Source: Canna indica (Eukaryota; Streptophyta; Magnoliopsida; Zingiberales; Cannaceae). From it: a stretch of DNA of 64,000 nt. Location of the stretch: positions 48,502,001 to 48,566,000 of the forward strand of contig CP136895.1 in NCBI GenBank assembly GCA_034359265.1, given 5' to 3'. Both the position numbers and the translations under genes were made by a program. The number at the start of each line of letters is the position of its first letter. Within the stretch, counting starts at the first letter, position 1. Positions 10,993 through 21,948 of this stretch are shown piece after piece. Under the pieces are notes generated by a model. The model had not been told where the DNA came from. It saw only the letters and a list, made by a program, of their open reading frames with translations, and ran no database searches.

Positions 10993-11560
10993 TTCATCAT
11001 CTTTTTCGTCTTATAGAAATGTCCTCCAGTTTGTTATCTTCAGCCAACACTTTTTGAAAAAGCTCGAAAAATTGATTATATGCTATCTCAGTTACGTTGC
11101 AGTCTGATTTAATGCTTAACATTTGAGTCATTATTGACAACTTTGAATATTCATTAGAACCTTCATACAATGGTTCATCTGTAGCTTTCAGTAAATCATA
11201 AAACTGTGCTGCTTCTGGATTTGGTAACTCTATTTGAATTTCCGGTTCTACTTGTGGCTTACACTCTATATCCATTGTCACTTCAGTACTTGACGACTGA
11301 CCTCCTAATTCTGTGTGAGCCATTGGTAACCTTTGGAATTCACGATCGCCCAGAGCATCCAGGACCATATTTCTATACAGCTGCTCAACAGATGTTGTAT
11401 GAGTTACAGACGAAGATCCAATATTAGACGACTGGCCTCCTAATTCATACGATGACATGCCTATGAATGACTCCCCGTGTGAAATCCATCGATAGTAATG
11501 ATTCATGAAACCATTACTGTATAGGTGCAATGTCACTGTTTGTCGATCTAGGAAAAACAA
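10993..11560 (-). pseudogene. CACTA-1 transposase N-terminal part
   Basis: The frame contains NPEAAQFYDLLKATDEPLYE, SKLSIMTQMLSIKS, then AEDNKLED, the conserved lead-in to TNP2. A frame change after KLED leads into a FYKTKK-like stretch. This joins without loss to GLGYQKIHAC at 2979 once the nested LTR element and one GTCTC copy are removed. The N-terminal 60 residues (RWISHGESFIGMSSYE) also resemble the transposase-associated domain. Same gene as the pieces at 290-2979. Confidence 0.85.
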
Positions 11561-12705
11561 GTTGACTCATCGACGACACAAACATCTGATTTTGTCAACA
11601 TTGACAAATTACGGATTTGAATATGCGAGGTTCAAAAATTTCTGAACACTGCTCTTGAATTCTTCAAGTAAACCTCAACGGTACATCTGATGGTACATCC
11701 AACTACGATCTTCCGTCATGATTCTGTACGTGATATATCACAACAATTACTTCTTCAGAATCTTCATAGGTGGGGTGGTCATATTCCATTCGGGAATCAA
11801 ATTATTCTACTTGCTTTTAAATATTTTTTTTAACATTCAATTTTAGTCGAAATTCCGATAGCATTTTCCTACAGTTCTCCAAGTATGCATATCATCTGGG
11901 CGCATACTTGGAGAACAAGGGATATCTGCTATAATTTTAAACTGAAATGAATGTTAAAAAAAATTTTAACTGCAAGTAAAATAATTTTGATCCCAAACTA
12001 TTAGATCAAGGATAATTTAGAAATCGTAAAGAATCTATAAATTTTGTACTTCTTATAGACAACGATATGATCTTCAAACGAATCTAAGATATTGTAAAAA
12101 AAATTATGATCCAACGATCGATAAGTTTATGTCACTTTATCAACTCGTGAATCATAATATTATTATGGAACAATAAATTATGATCCCACCAAACTTTATT
12201 ATGGAACAATAAGAAAGTAATAGATGGATGTAAAATGAACCCGACAAGAGCTAAAAGGAAATTAGATGCTGTTTAGGATTGCATGTTGGTTCTAATGATA
12301 TATGAATCAACACAGGATGCAAAATTGTAAGTGATTTGGAATATGTATTTACAATGTTGTAAAGAGGATTGATTGAATAGTCCAATAAATTAATTAAAAT
12401 AGGTATCAGATGTGTCATCTGATTAATATAGATTGATATGTGGACTTTTGATTAGATGTAACACTTTGAGCATTCTGTATTGTACTATTATCACACCATT
12501 TAATTATAATCGGGACAATGGTGCTAAAAATGATTACTTATATTAATCGTTGGCGGCCATTGTTTTTTACTTATTTAAAGTGGTTTCTGATTGAAGATCA
12601 AACTTTTGAGATTACAAAACAATAGAATATTTAATGCTATTTTTAATTCTATCTGTGTTACCATTATTCATGATATGTTAATTGCACTCCTCTGTTTTTT
12701 AAGGT
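11561..12705. other. AT-rich DNA, possible 5' end of CACTA-1
   Basis: No convincing gene. It holds the inverted repeat at 11874-11916 and otherwise AT-rich unique-looking sequence. I looked for a TAGTG CACTA end between 11.6 and 13.4 kb and found no persuasive one. Confidence 0.5.
11874..11916. repeat. 15-bp perfect inverted repeat (hairpin)
   Basis: GTTCTCCAAGTATGC and its exact reverse complement are separated by 13 bases. The stem could form in DNA or RNA. It lies upstream of the CACTA-1 transposase start, a place where subterminal repeats are common, but only one such repeat is visible. Confidence 0.8.
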
Positions 12706-12816
12706 AAAGAAAGTAGGATTGCAAAGTACTACAAGAAACAAGGGAAGCTTCTTGAAGGATTCAGCAAGATGGAAAGAATGTCAAAACTAGGTTATTTAGC
12801 AGGAGCTCCTACTCAG
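12706..12816 (+). pseudogene. Exon fragment resembling a cation-diffusion-facilitator (MTP) transporter
   Basis: A 37-codon open stretch reads KESRIAKYYKKQGKLLEGFS and continues with KMERMSKLGYLAGAPTQ. The YYxxQxxLLEGFxxM pattern occurs in the cytosolic N-terminal part of plant metal-tolerance proteins of the Mn-CDF group. It is followed at once by a GT, so it may be one exon with a preserved donor. A pyrimidine-rich stretch and AG sit just upstream. No other exon of such a gene is visible, so this is a stray or captured piece. The assignment rests on one short motif from memory. Confidence 0.4.
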
Positions 12817-13414
12817 GTTTTTCATTTACCTTCTGTTCTGGTCACAGCTTCTTTTCTTATCATTTATATAATTTGGTTCCACATAGGTCTTCTTCATTCA
12901 CAGAAAAGCTTTTCTTTTCCTCGAGATTGTTACTAATAAAATGCCATCTAATAGTAACATATCTAATAAGAGTTTTGACCTTAAATGTTAGTGACAAAAA
13001 TTAAGTTTCATACTGACCAACTTTTTACCTTAATTATCTACCACTTTGTGTAACAAATAATTACCTATTAAAAAATTAAGTTCCATACTGACCGAAGAAG
13101 GCTTTTGGCTGCTTTGGGTGATAAAAATTCTTAGTTAATATTAGTATATCATTTGGCATACAATAAGTATTTATGGAGAAGTTGACGAGGGTTCAACCAG
13201 ATATGGAGAGGCATATATATTATGTATGTTCATTAATATTTGTGGAGAAGTTCTATGAAATATATATATATAGATCCTTTAAATTAAACTAATCATTCAA
13301 TACTAAAACATAAACTAAACATTGTTCATTCAATACTATTGAATACTAAAATAAAACATTGCAGCCACATAGCAATATTAATTTCAATATATTAAACACT
13401 GCTCATTCAATATA
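12817..13414. other. AT-rich DNA flanking CACTA-2
   Basis: No gene seen. 13290-13410 has short direct repeats of the words CATAAACTAAACATT and ATTCAATACTA, which recur on the other side of CACTA-2 (23527-23660). This suggests the transposon landed in an existing simple repeat. Confidence 0.5.
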
Positions 13415-13735
13415 CACTACAAGAAAATAGACTATCACCGACGGATTTATTATCGACGAATTAATTTTGTTGGTATTACCGACAAAATTACTGACGGATA
13501 TAAAATCCGTTGGTAATTCAGCCTACCAATTTATGAAATCTATAAATTTTTTCGTTCCCCCTTCTTTTTCAGCCGATTAAAATATTTCCCTCCTTTTTTT
13601 GTTATTACCAATAAAATTACCGACGAATATAAAATCTGTTGGTAATTCAGCCTACCAATTTATAAAAATCTATATTTTTGTTCTTTCCCTCTTCTTTTTC
13701 AGCTCATCAAAATATTTCCCCCCCTTTTTTTTATC
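13415..13735 (+). repeat. CACTA-2 left terminal and subterminal repeats
   Basis: After the terminal inverted repeat come two tandem copies of about 125 bp (about 13476-13600 and 13602-13730). They share ATATAAAATC, GTTGGTAATTCAGCCTACCA and a poly-pyrimidine tail. The ACCGACGGAT words occur in both orientations, as in the right end. Subterminal repeats are the binding sites for CACTA transposition proteins. Confidence 0.75.
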
Positions 13736-13945
13736 CGACCAAAAAACTCGTCCTTCCCCGCCCTCGCCTCTTTTTCCCTTTTTTTTCTTAGCCGACAACA
13801 CAACCCTTCTCCAACTCAGCCTCCTCCAAGCCAGTCTGCTCCCATTCCCTCAGCTTCCTCTCATCCTTCACCGCCGATATTCTACTAAGGATAAACTTAT
13901 CCTCCGCAGCAGTAGGAACCGAATGTCAAGGTTAGGGCTGCTGAC

Positions 13946-14060
13946 ATGCCACTCGCGTTGCAGAAGCAGGCATTTCAGTGTGCTCGCGAAACCCTTGCTT
14001 CCATGCCCAAGTTCGAGAGCAAGTGGCTCACCCTAGCCCTCAAGAAGGCAAGAATCCCGT
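13946..14060 (+). pseudogene. Possible captured exon, unrecognised
   Basis: A stretch with coding-like composition reads MPLALQKQAFQCARETLASM and continues PKFESKWLTLALKKA. I do not recognise the family. It is markedly more GC-rich than the surroundings and is followed by a pyrimidine-rich stretch. Part of the sequence just downstream (14080-14125, CGCTTCTCCATCCCTCTCCT) is repeated at 21955-22005, so this end of the element is itself a patchwork. It could be the 5' exon of the TPR gene or come from a different donor. Confidence 0.35.
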
Positions 14061-14685
14061 GTGGCTGTCGTTGCCGCCGCGTCAGCAGTCGCTTCTCCAT
14101 CCCTCTCCTTCCGCCGCTCTTGCGTAAGTCTCCCCTGCTTTATCTTCAAGTAGTATTCTTGTGGATCTCCTTTTACATGAATTTGTACATATATAGCTTT
14201 TTGTTGGTAATTATTATGATTCTTTGTAAAATAAGCTTATTATATAGTTGCATCATTTTATCTTATGTTGAAAGTCAAAGCACTCTCCATGGCGCATAGT
14301 ATTCACATGTGCGACATGATTCTCCATTTAAGGATAAATATACAACAATGTGATGGAACTTGATGATGTTGAAATCTTATAAACTATATGGGTTGACTGG
14401 AGAGATGAAATCATAGTTTACTTTGTTATAATTATGTTGAAACCCTATAAACTATGATGGTATTTTTAAATTTAGTAGCTAAAGAACACTTTAGAGGATT
14501 TAAATTAGTATAATCTATGAAGGTTCCATGTTAAACTAGTATCAAATGTATGTGTATTTTGATAATCGGTAGCTAATACTAACCATTTTCCAAACACTCG
14601 TGTTTATATAATCATCATAAATTTAGTCATTTCAATCTTCTCTTTACAAGTTTGACTAAATAATATATTGAATGGTGACTAGCAG

Positions 14686-14962
14686 GTCAAGTATGGTTGA
14701 TGGTTCGACTAACACTCTCAATGATGTGGATAATTTTGAGAGACAGCTTAATAATTTATTTCTTCAAGTCAAAATCAAGCTTGAGAAGGGGAATAAAGAT
14801 GATGATGTCTATTTACTTAAAGTAAATTATGAAGCTATGATGGAGCAGATAGATGGTGGTTTCATAGGCATAGAGCAAGCCGCTATTATTGACACTCTTG
14901 CTCTGGGATACATGGGTGCAGGGGACTTCAAAATTGTTGAGCATCTGCTGAATCTAGTTGTG
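14686..14962 (+). pseudogene. Captured exon of a kinesin-light-chain/nephrocystin-like TPR gene (piece 1)
   Basis: An AG acceptor (AGCAG) precedes a frame reading FERQLNNLFLQVKIKLEKGN, NYEAMMEQIDGG, IEQAAIIDTLALGYMGAGDF and EHLLNLV. This matches the N-terminal region of plant TPR proteins annotated as nephrocystin-3 or kinesin light chain-related. The open frame continues past the probable exon end into intron-like sequence (to 15145). The natural donor was not identified with certainty. It is the first of four collinear pieces. Confidence 0.7.
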
Positions 14963-15203
14963 TTGTTATTATCCAATGAACATATTATTTATGGAGAACT
15001 TCAATTTACTGATATGAGATGCTACTTTAATTGTTGTGGATATATCATATATATTTCCATTTCTTTATTTAGTAAGGTCATCATAACATTTGCTCTGAAT
15101 GTAATGTGCAAATCTAATATGTTCCATAATGCTTTAAGTTATTAATTTACTGTTAATCTTTTAAAGCATTGTTGGCTTACATCAAACCTTTAATTATAAA
15201 CAG

Positions 15204-15354
15204 TTAAAGGACATAGTTGGTGCTCTGCATGATGACCCACCATTACTAGATTCAAAACTGATGCACATGAAAAGAATGTTCACTACTTTGGGGAAGTTTG
15301 AGGAAGCAATTAGTTTATACTCAAGAGGCTTGAAAATCATAGAGCGGGAGTTTG
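15204..15354 (+). pseudogene. Captured TPR-gene exon (piece 2)
   Basis: Between a CAG acceptor and a GTAAGG donor the frame reads LKDIVGALHDDPPLLDSKLM, FTTLGKFEEAISLYSRGLKI and IEREFG. The 34-residue helix pair GKFEEAISLYSRGLKIIE is a canonical TPR. The exon ends in phase 1, which fits piece 3 exactly (a glycine codon is formed across the junction). The intron that follows now contains a 3.4-kb solo LTR. Confidence 0.75.
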
Positions 15355-16660
15355 GTAAGGACTTATGTTTTGTTATCCTTAGTAAACCTAGTACTTAGTT
15401 CTTTGTTAATAACATGTTGTAAGTAGCTATGCAAATGTTTCATCAGTATGTAACCAGATTATATTACATAGTTGTTTAAAAACTTATGCCTAGGACTAGT
15501 CTCGTGCCTAGACAACAAATTATGAAATATGTTTTATGTTTGAATTTGTTATTATTTTGCTAAAAAATGTAACTACATTGGTATTTATATGGAATTGTGG
15601 GTAGTCATTCACATGGATAAGTACTCATGCATCCTTGTATGTTCTATGTAGTGGTAGTCCAAGATAGTATAGCCTAGAAATCACATCAGTTTTTCATCCT
15701 ATGTACCAACTTAGGCCCAAGGCACCGAGGCAATATTTTTATAAGTTGTAGTGGAAGTACCCAGCTGAATATCTTAAAAAGATATCTACCTCAAGAGTTT
15801 CTTACTATAATTTTCACCATATATGTTGGTTAAGGTAAATAGTTATTGTCATATATTTCATGTGTACTCTATTCTATATTTGCAAACTTCCAATGACTGA
15901 TGTTTTGTGCTGCCCACTATTTTCTAGTCATAATTTCATACTTGGACTATATTTTAAATGTGTTTAACAGTTGAAGTATTGAATGTGGCAATGGATCCTT
16001 GTCAGTCTAAGTATATTGGTTGAGGTTGAGGTTGCAGCAACCATTGCAGACAAGTGGACATCAACCTTTTGGTAGGTGAGGAAAGCAAGTTTGGGACCTG
16101 AATATCCCGTAGGGACATGGAATGAATAGAGATTAATAAGTGTTCATGTTGTAAACATGTGGATCAAAAGATTATCTTTTGAATTGTAAAAATTTATAAC
16201 ACTTATCTGTAGAACTTGGATCTGACACTTATCTACAGTGCTAAACCATTGTATGCCATAGGTTAAGCACCATTTAAACAAATTCTAAGATTTAGACTGT
16301 CTCTGTAATGTCTATAAATATCTAAAACTTAGATGTTAAGATGTAACACCCTTATCATACCAACCTGACCAACCTGACATCATTGAGTTTTATGATAACA
16401 TCATCAAGAAAATGCTATATGTTTGATTTTTCTGTTCTTTCTGATTAAGAAAGACGTCATGATCAGCTTGCACATGTCTAGGACATCAATGCATTAGCAT
16501 TGAATTGTTTTTGTACTGTTTTGTACAACATCATGCTAAGGGACACTAGCATCTCACTATCATGTACATAGGTACTTATGAGTGCTCTAAGAACCTTCTT
16601 ATTCCATATAATATGTTCTCCGGTTGTTAAATTTAATTGGGTGACCATTTTCCCAAAAGA
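15355..16660. other. Captured intron, left part
   Basis: AT-rich sequence without open frames of note, opening with the GTAAGG donor of piece 2. It continues at 20089-20369, and the solo LTR between lies in the minus orientation. Nothing else is recognised. Confidence 0.5.
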
Positions 16661-17507
16661 ATAGGTGTCACACCCAAAACTCGGTATGATCGGTCAGGAT
16701 ACGCCACATACCCCGAAGCCTAACCCAACTCAAATAAAACAACAATAACTTGAACAGTGGAAGATTTTTTTTTTTTGAAAAGAATAGACATGACATCACA
16801 AACCAAACCAAACCAAAACTTCAAATGAACACACTGAACAAATTTATTAAAAAGGAGTTCAAATAAATAAATAAGACTCTCTAAACAAAAACAAAATGCG
16901 GAAACCACGACGCGAGTCAACATGACTCAACAACTCAAGGAGACACTAAAATGACTCAGGTATCCTCCTCGATCACGACATGTCATGAGACCCGCTGCCC
17001 TACCGCCACCAGCCGCGCTACTGCACCCCGGTACCTCTCTGATCTAACTCAGGTGCTGAAAAACAACATAAATGAGGGATAAGTCCAACTAGGACTTAGT
17101 GAGTAGATCAGTCCTCAATTCACCAAATCAATCATCACGCATAAAAACACAATATAGCCGATATAAATATCGTAACAACAACGTTAGAAGAAATCAACAA
17201 TAATATATTCATAGCTCTATGCATGAAATCAACATCCATCAATAAGTATAAAATATCCTTTAAAAATGATGGACAAGCATCAATAACTAATCTGCTACCC
17301 TACTCATATCCACAACAATAAGTATAAGCATCCATCAATAGTTATAAACATATCCACAACAATAAGTATAAGTATCCATCAACAGTTATAAACATATCCA
17401 CAACAATAAAATAGGATGAATACAACACCTCAATTATATGCATGCAATGCATCATCCCAATCATATGCATGCTCTTCGGATCCGTCGGGCCCACATAGCC
17501 ACATAGG

Positions 17508-17985
17508 GTAGGTAGACAGGTGGCCGTCGAACTACCACCCAGCTCAGTGCCGTCTCTTTGGGGCATGCCCGATCCCCTCACCGGCACTGGCTCTCCCGAG
17601 CTAGCTTGTTGGGGCATACGTTCCCCTCACCTGCTCGGGTCTTCGGACTATCTCTTTGGGGTATGATCTCCCCTCACCAGCCGGACTTCCGGAATAAGGC
17701 CAACAATGTCTCTTTGGGGCATACCCTCTCGGGTCTTCCGGAATAGGTAGACGAGTGGCCGTCGAACTACCACCCAGCTCAGTGCCGTCTCTTTGGGGCA
17801 TGCCCTCCCCTCACCGGCACTAGCTCTCCTGAGCTAGCCTATTGGGGCATACGTTCCCCTCATCTGCTCGGGTCTTCAGACTATCTCTTTGGGGTATGAT
17901 CTCCCCTCACAAGTCGGACTTCCGGAATAAGGCCAACAATGTCTCTATGGGGCATACCCTCCCCTCACCAGCGAGGCTTTCGGGA
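17508..17985. repeat. Two tandem copies of a ~236-bp unit inside the solo LTR
   Basis: Copy 2 begins near 17744. Both share GTGGCCGTCGAACTACCACC, CAGCTCAGTGCCGTCTCTTT and GGAATAAGGCCAACAATGTC. Within each unit the phrase TTTGGGG(C/T)AT followed by CCCCTCAC recurs about every 55-60 bp, so the unit is itself built from shorter repeats. Confidence 0.85.
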
Positions 17986-18649
17986 AATGCAACAAGCACA
18001 TCACAACACCACAGACGCAAATATATAAGTATAAACAATATGTGCTATCAACAAGTAATAAAAGGTATGTCAAGTGCATACCTCATCCTCCACTTAGCTC
18101 CTCCTGTTATACATCACAATCACATATCGATACATATGTATAAATAGTGCTCATAAATCATGAATGCTCAGCACAAATAAACACTCATAAAATAGACTTA
18201 TAGCACTATAAGAAAAGATGCACATGTATCAAGATAGTAGTGCCAAAAAGAAACTCCAATTATAAATCAATGAACTGGAACATGATAAAACAACTCGTCA
18301 TAGAAATCACTGATCTAGGATAAAATCCATCTCATTAACTACTATATCCATGAATCATCTCAGATCAAATCATAAAAATATATAAAATATGATTTTTCAA
18401 CTTCGCACGCAAAACGAGACGACATCCGCCTACTGTTTCCAAAATCCGAAGGTCTAATGGTGAAACAGACCTCACCAATGAGTCCGGAACATCGATTAGG
18501 TGAAAATTCATATATAACATGAATATTTTTGCTAACTATAAAGCCTCCAAATAATTATTTAGAATAATGGAAATAATACCTTAATTTATTTAATAAATCA
18601 CTGCTATAAATAAATATAACGGTATTACAATCAATAAATCAGTAATAAA

Positions 18650-19060
18650 ATCTCAGCCCTTTATCTAAATAGGATCACATTACAGCCTTCCATCTAATAT
18701 GATGCACTCACAGCCCGCTATTTAACCTGATGCAATCTCGGCCTTACATCTAACCAGATGCAATCACCACCCTACATCTACATGATGAAATCATAACCTT
18801 ACATCTAATCAGATGCAATCACAACCTTCCATCTAACCAGATGCAATCACTGCTCTCCATCTACATGATGCAATCACAGCTCTCCATCTACATGATGCAA
18901 TCACAGTCTTTCATCTAACCAGATGCAATCACAGCCTTCCATCTAACCAGATGAAATCTCAGCCTTACATCTAACATGATGCATCCACAGCCTTACATCT
19001 ATCCTGATGCAATCTCATCCCTTCATCTACATGATGCAATCTAAGCCTTACATCTACACA
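18650..19060. repeat. Minisatellite of ~29-bp units inside the solo LTR
   Basis: A dozen or so imperfect copies of ACATCTAACCAGATGCAATC followed by ACAGCCTT are strung head to tail. CATCTxxxxAGATG forms a small palindrome within many units. No coding use is apparent. Confidence 0.8.
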
Positions 19061-20369
19061 AGATCTAATCCCAACCCTTCATCTCAACCAATTCAATCCA
19101 ACTCTTCATCTCACCCAAATCAATCTTAACTCTCCATTTAACTCACCACTTAGGTCATCTTCCTCCTCTCCTCCCCAACCCAGCCACCGCCGCCGGGCTG
19201 CCCGAGTCACTGGCGCCAACGCAGGCACTGACTCCAGCGCCTGTCGATGCCCCACCGTCGCCACCACGCGGCGGTGGCAGCGCCTCTCGTGGCTGCCCGC
19301 GCGTGGCAACGACGCCACGCCGGGCGCCGCTGCCGCCGTGACGCCTCGCCGGGCGCTGCCTCCTGGTGCGGCCGGCACAGTGAACAGGAAGGGTAGAGGA
19401 AAGAAAAAGAAAAAGGAAAAAAAGGAAAAAATTATTTTATTTTAAAAGAGATAAATAACATGCTTTCAATTAAGAAGAGACCGATCCGACTTCCGATCCG
19501 ATAAAACACGTCAAAAATTGATGAAAAACCTTGAAGCATGAGAACAACGACATGAATCAAGAATTAGAGAAAAGTGGGTCTAAATCCACTCACCGGATGG
19601 AGAGAAAACGGAAGAAAAAAAGATGCGCAAGATCTTCCCCCGATCGACACCAACGAACTCGCGAAAATCCGGCTCCGACGGCTCCTCCTCCTCGACGGCA
19701 CCCTCTCTCTCCTCTACTTTGTCTCGGGTGGCATGCGGCTCAAAAACCCCTGGCTGCACACCCTAGAGTCTAATTTATAGACACCGGTTGGGTCCAAATG
19801 ACCAAAATACCTCTATCTAAGCTATCCGACTTAAACAACCCATAACTCATCCGATCTAACTCCGATTTGAGATCCGATTGCACCTCCAAATTTGCCTCGA
19901 GACCCTCTATCACCGTAGCATGCTAAATCACAGAGATAAGACAAATAAAATTTCTCTTAATTTTTCTACATTAAATGCTTACTCGGGTCTAATCCCGAAG
20001 CTTTCCATCAATCCGCGCTAACTAGGGCTCACGATCCCCCACTCAAGAATAAAATATTATTATTAAGATTTTTGGGTATTACAATAGGTGGCTAGGAATT
20101 AGAAAAGAGTCCAATCTATTCGTTGATATTTTTAACAATCCTCTCACATGTAGACAAGCTGACTTTTGGACGATCCGCACCCAACTCATGAATTGACAAC
20201 TTAACTGGGCGCGCACATGCACACACACACACACACACATATATTTAGGAACAAATTGAGAGGACCTCCATGTTTAATATGATCAGGAGTCCCCTTATGC
20301 AAAAAAGCTTTAGTCCTTAGGAAAGGGCCCAATCTTATTTATGTTCTTAACACTAAAACTATTGCACAG

Positions 20370-20552
20370 GAATTCACAGTCCTTTTCTTATAACACCTCT
20401 TATGGGAATGGCAAAAGCTTTAGGATTTACTGGAAGAGCCTCTGAACCTATGACACTTTATTATCGGGCTATTGACATTTTGGAGAAGAGGGGAACTGAA
20501 AATGAAGAGCTTGTGATCCCTTTATCTGCACTTGATAATCTTTTTATCAGTG
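20370..20552 (+). pseudogene. Captured TPR-gene exon (piece 3)
   Basis: After a CACAG acceptor the frame reads SPFLITPLMGMAKALGFTGR, then LYYRAIDILEKRGTENEELV and IPLSALDNLFIS. This is the next TPR pair of the same family. It is in phase with piece 2, completing a glycine codon across the splice. The donor side is unclear. The open frame drifts into a CCCTCC-rich simple repeat (about 20609-20640) that looks like intron. Confidence 0.75.
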
Positions 20553-21448
20553 AATTTTATTATGAATTTTGTCCCTGTTATTGTTCAGACAAACATAAAT
20601 TCTTCCCTCCCCTCCCCTCCCCTCCCCTCCCCTCCCCCTCTCCAACCAAATAAGATGGAGAAAAAATGTCTTCCCTCCCCTATCCTTGTCATTGTTGAAC
20701 CAAACACATGTACTTCCCTCCTCTACCCTCTTCGAACAAAACATAGTAGTACTTTTTCACATCAGGTGGTCTGAAATTCCAGACATAATTAATATTGGGG
20801 AGAAAAGGGACTTGCTAAAATCCTTTTGTTAAATCCAAAGAGCATTTCAACTAAACAAATGTTGGAATTTCTTATTTGCACAACTCTACAGGTTGCTCCC
20901 TTCAATATTGCTTAAAAGTCGTAATTATGAATTAAGTAACTTGTATCATCCTTAAACATAGTAAGATTTTAGAAATTAACAGATACTGGAATTTCTATCA
21001 CCCTTTATCTCATGCTGCTTATATGTGGTAAGGGTATGGCTATTCAAGTAGCTTGAGTTGATATTCTTATTAACAAATAGTGGGTATTTTATCATCCTTT
21101 ATCTCATACTTTCTATGCTTGGTAAGGGCATAGCAGTTCAAGTAGCTTGAGTTGATATTTTAACTCCTATTATGATCTAAAACTGCACTTTGTTCTGAAA
21201 GTAATTGGCATAAAATTCATATAAGTGAAAGTATTCATGGGAATCCTCGACGTAGGCTAGTTTCTTTCTATTGGTTTTTGTGTACTTCAACTGTAGAATT
21301 AACATAAGCAACACAGATGCATCTCAAGCAATGGAAAGTATTTGTCCACATAGATGAGAATAAATCCTACAAGTATCAGTTAGAGACACTAAAAGATGCT
21401 TAGAGTGATATGATGAAGTAAGCACCATGTTTGTGTCTTTGTTGTCCT

Positions 21449-21545
21449 TAGGGAACAAGAAGGAAGAGAACTACTAGAGGAATGTTTACTTATCTCTGAG
21501 AAGTACAAAGGAATAGAACATCCTAGTACACTCTATTGTGAAGCT
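21449..21545 (+). pseudogene. Captured TPR-gene exon (piece 4)
   Basis: A CCTTAG acceptor is followed by the frame EQEGRELLEECLLISEKYKG and then IEHPSTLYC. This corresponds to the GRELLEECLLI..KYKGxEHPS segment of the same TPR family. An intermediate part of the family between pieces 3 and 4 is missing, so the captured gene has lost at least one exon. The match stops near 21545. Confidence 0.7.
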
Positions 21546-21864
21546 CTTTCAGTTTACATTTTGAGGAGCCTGAAAATAAAGTCCTGCATATACGGTAAAT
21601 TTTTAGACATTTGGTAGCAATCAATTGAAGAAATAGCTATTCATAGATGTAAGTTGTAACTTAAACACAAGTCTGTTTCTAAATGCATCTGTCCTTTGCC
21701 CCCTTGTACTATTAAAATGTCCCAATAAGAGCTGTCTCTCTTGGTATGTTAAGCCTTGGGAACTTTCCTATACTCAGGAAATGGGTTGCTAAGATGCTGC
21801 AATACCCTTTACTTCCATGTACTATGTCATATTGCTTTGGCATTCTACATAAATTGCAATCTCA

Positions 21865-21948
21865 AAGTTCTGAATGCATGTACATTACAAAAGTTCTGCA
21901 TGCATGTACATTACAGAAGTTCTGCATGCATGTACATTACAAAAGTTC
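21865..21948. repeat. Short tandem repeat, unit ~26 bp
   Basis: AAGTTCTGCATGCATGTACA followed by TTACAA is repeated about three times with slight changes. The GCATGCATG core is self-complementary. It abuts the patch that duplicates 14080-14125. Confidence 0.8.

Larger units (their letters stand above)
197..11916 (-). mobile_element. CACTA-1: degenerate En/Spm-type DNA transposon, split by an LTR element
   Basis: The minus strand encodes, in order from high to low coordinate, a transposase-associated N-terminal domain, the TNP2 core, a DUF4218-like region and a DUF4216-like region. This is the standard order of plant CACTA TNP2 proteins. The Sirevirus-like element 2980-10987 sits inside with a perfect GTCTC duplication, and the transposase reading resumes across it. 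I could not locate CACTA terminal inverted repeats. The left end is lost to the LTR at 1-196 and the right boundary is a guess, placed at the hairpin near 11.9 kb. Many frameshifts and stops show the copy is dead. Confidence 0.8.
16666..20083 (-). mobile_element. Solo LTR of a Tekay-like Ty3/gypsy element
   Basis: It starts TGTCACACCC and ends GGGTATTACA, and is bounded by a perfect ATAGG duplication (16661-16665 and 20084-20088). Read on the minus strand, it begins TGTAATACCC like the LTR of RT-B. It ends with GGCTTCGGGGTA, then GACCGATCA, then GGGTGTGACA, a degenerate version of the ends of RT-A and RT-B LTRs. No internal coding region or second LTR is present, so an element was lost by LTR-LTR recombination. 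At 3.4 kb it is long for an LTR, partly through internal tandem repeats. Confidence 0.85.

Noticed and set aside
18650..19060. Regularly repeated ~29-bp units, superficially CRISPR-like
   Set aside because: Units are contiguous without unique spacers, lie inside a plant LTR and have no cas genes. It is a minisatellite.
19106..19780. GC-rich Ala/Arg/Pro-rich frames on both strands
   Set aside because: They lie within the solo LTR and overlap in several frames with no recognised domain. GC composition keeps the frames open.
20547..20744. Arg/Gly-rich minus-strand frame
   Set aside because: Produced by the CCCTCCCCTCC simple repeat at about 20609-20640.
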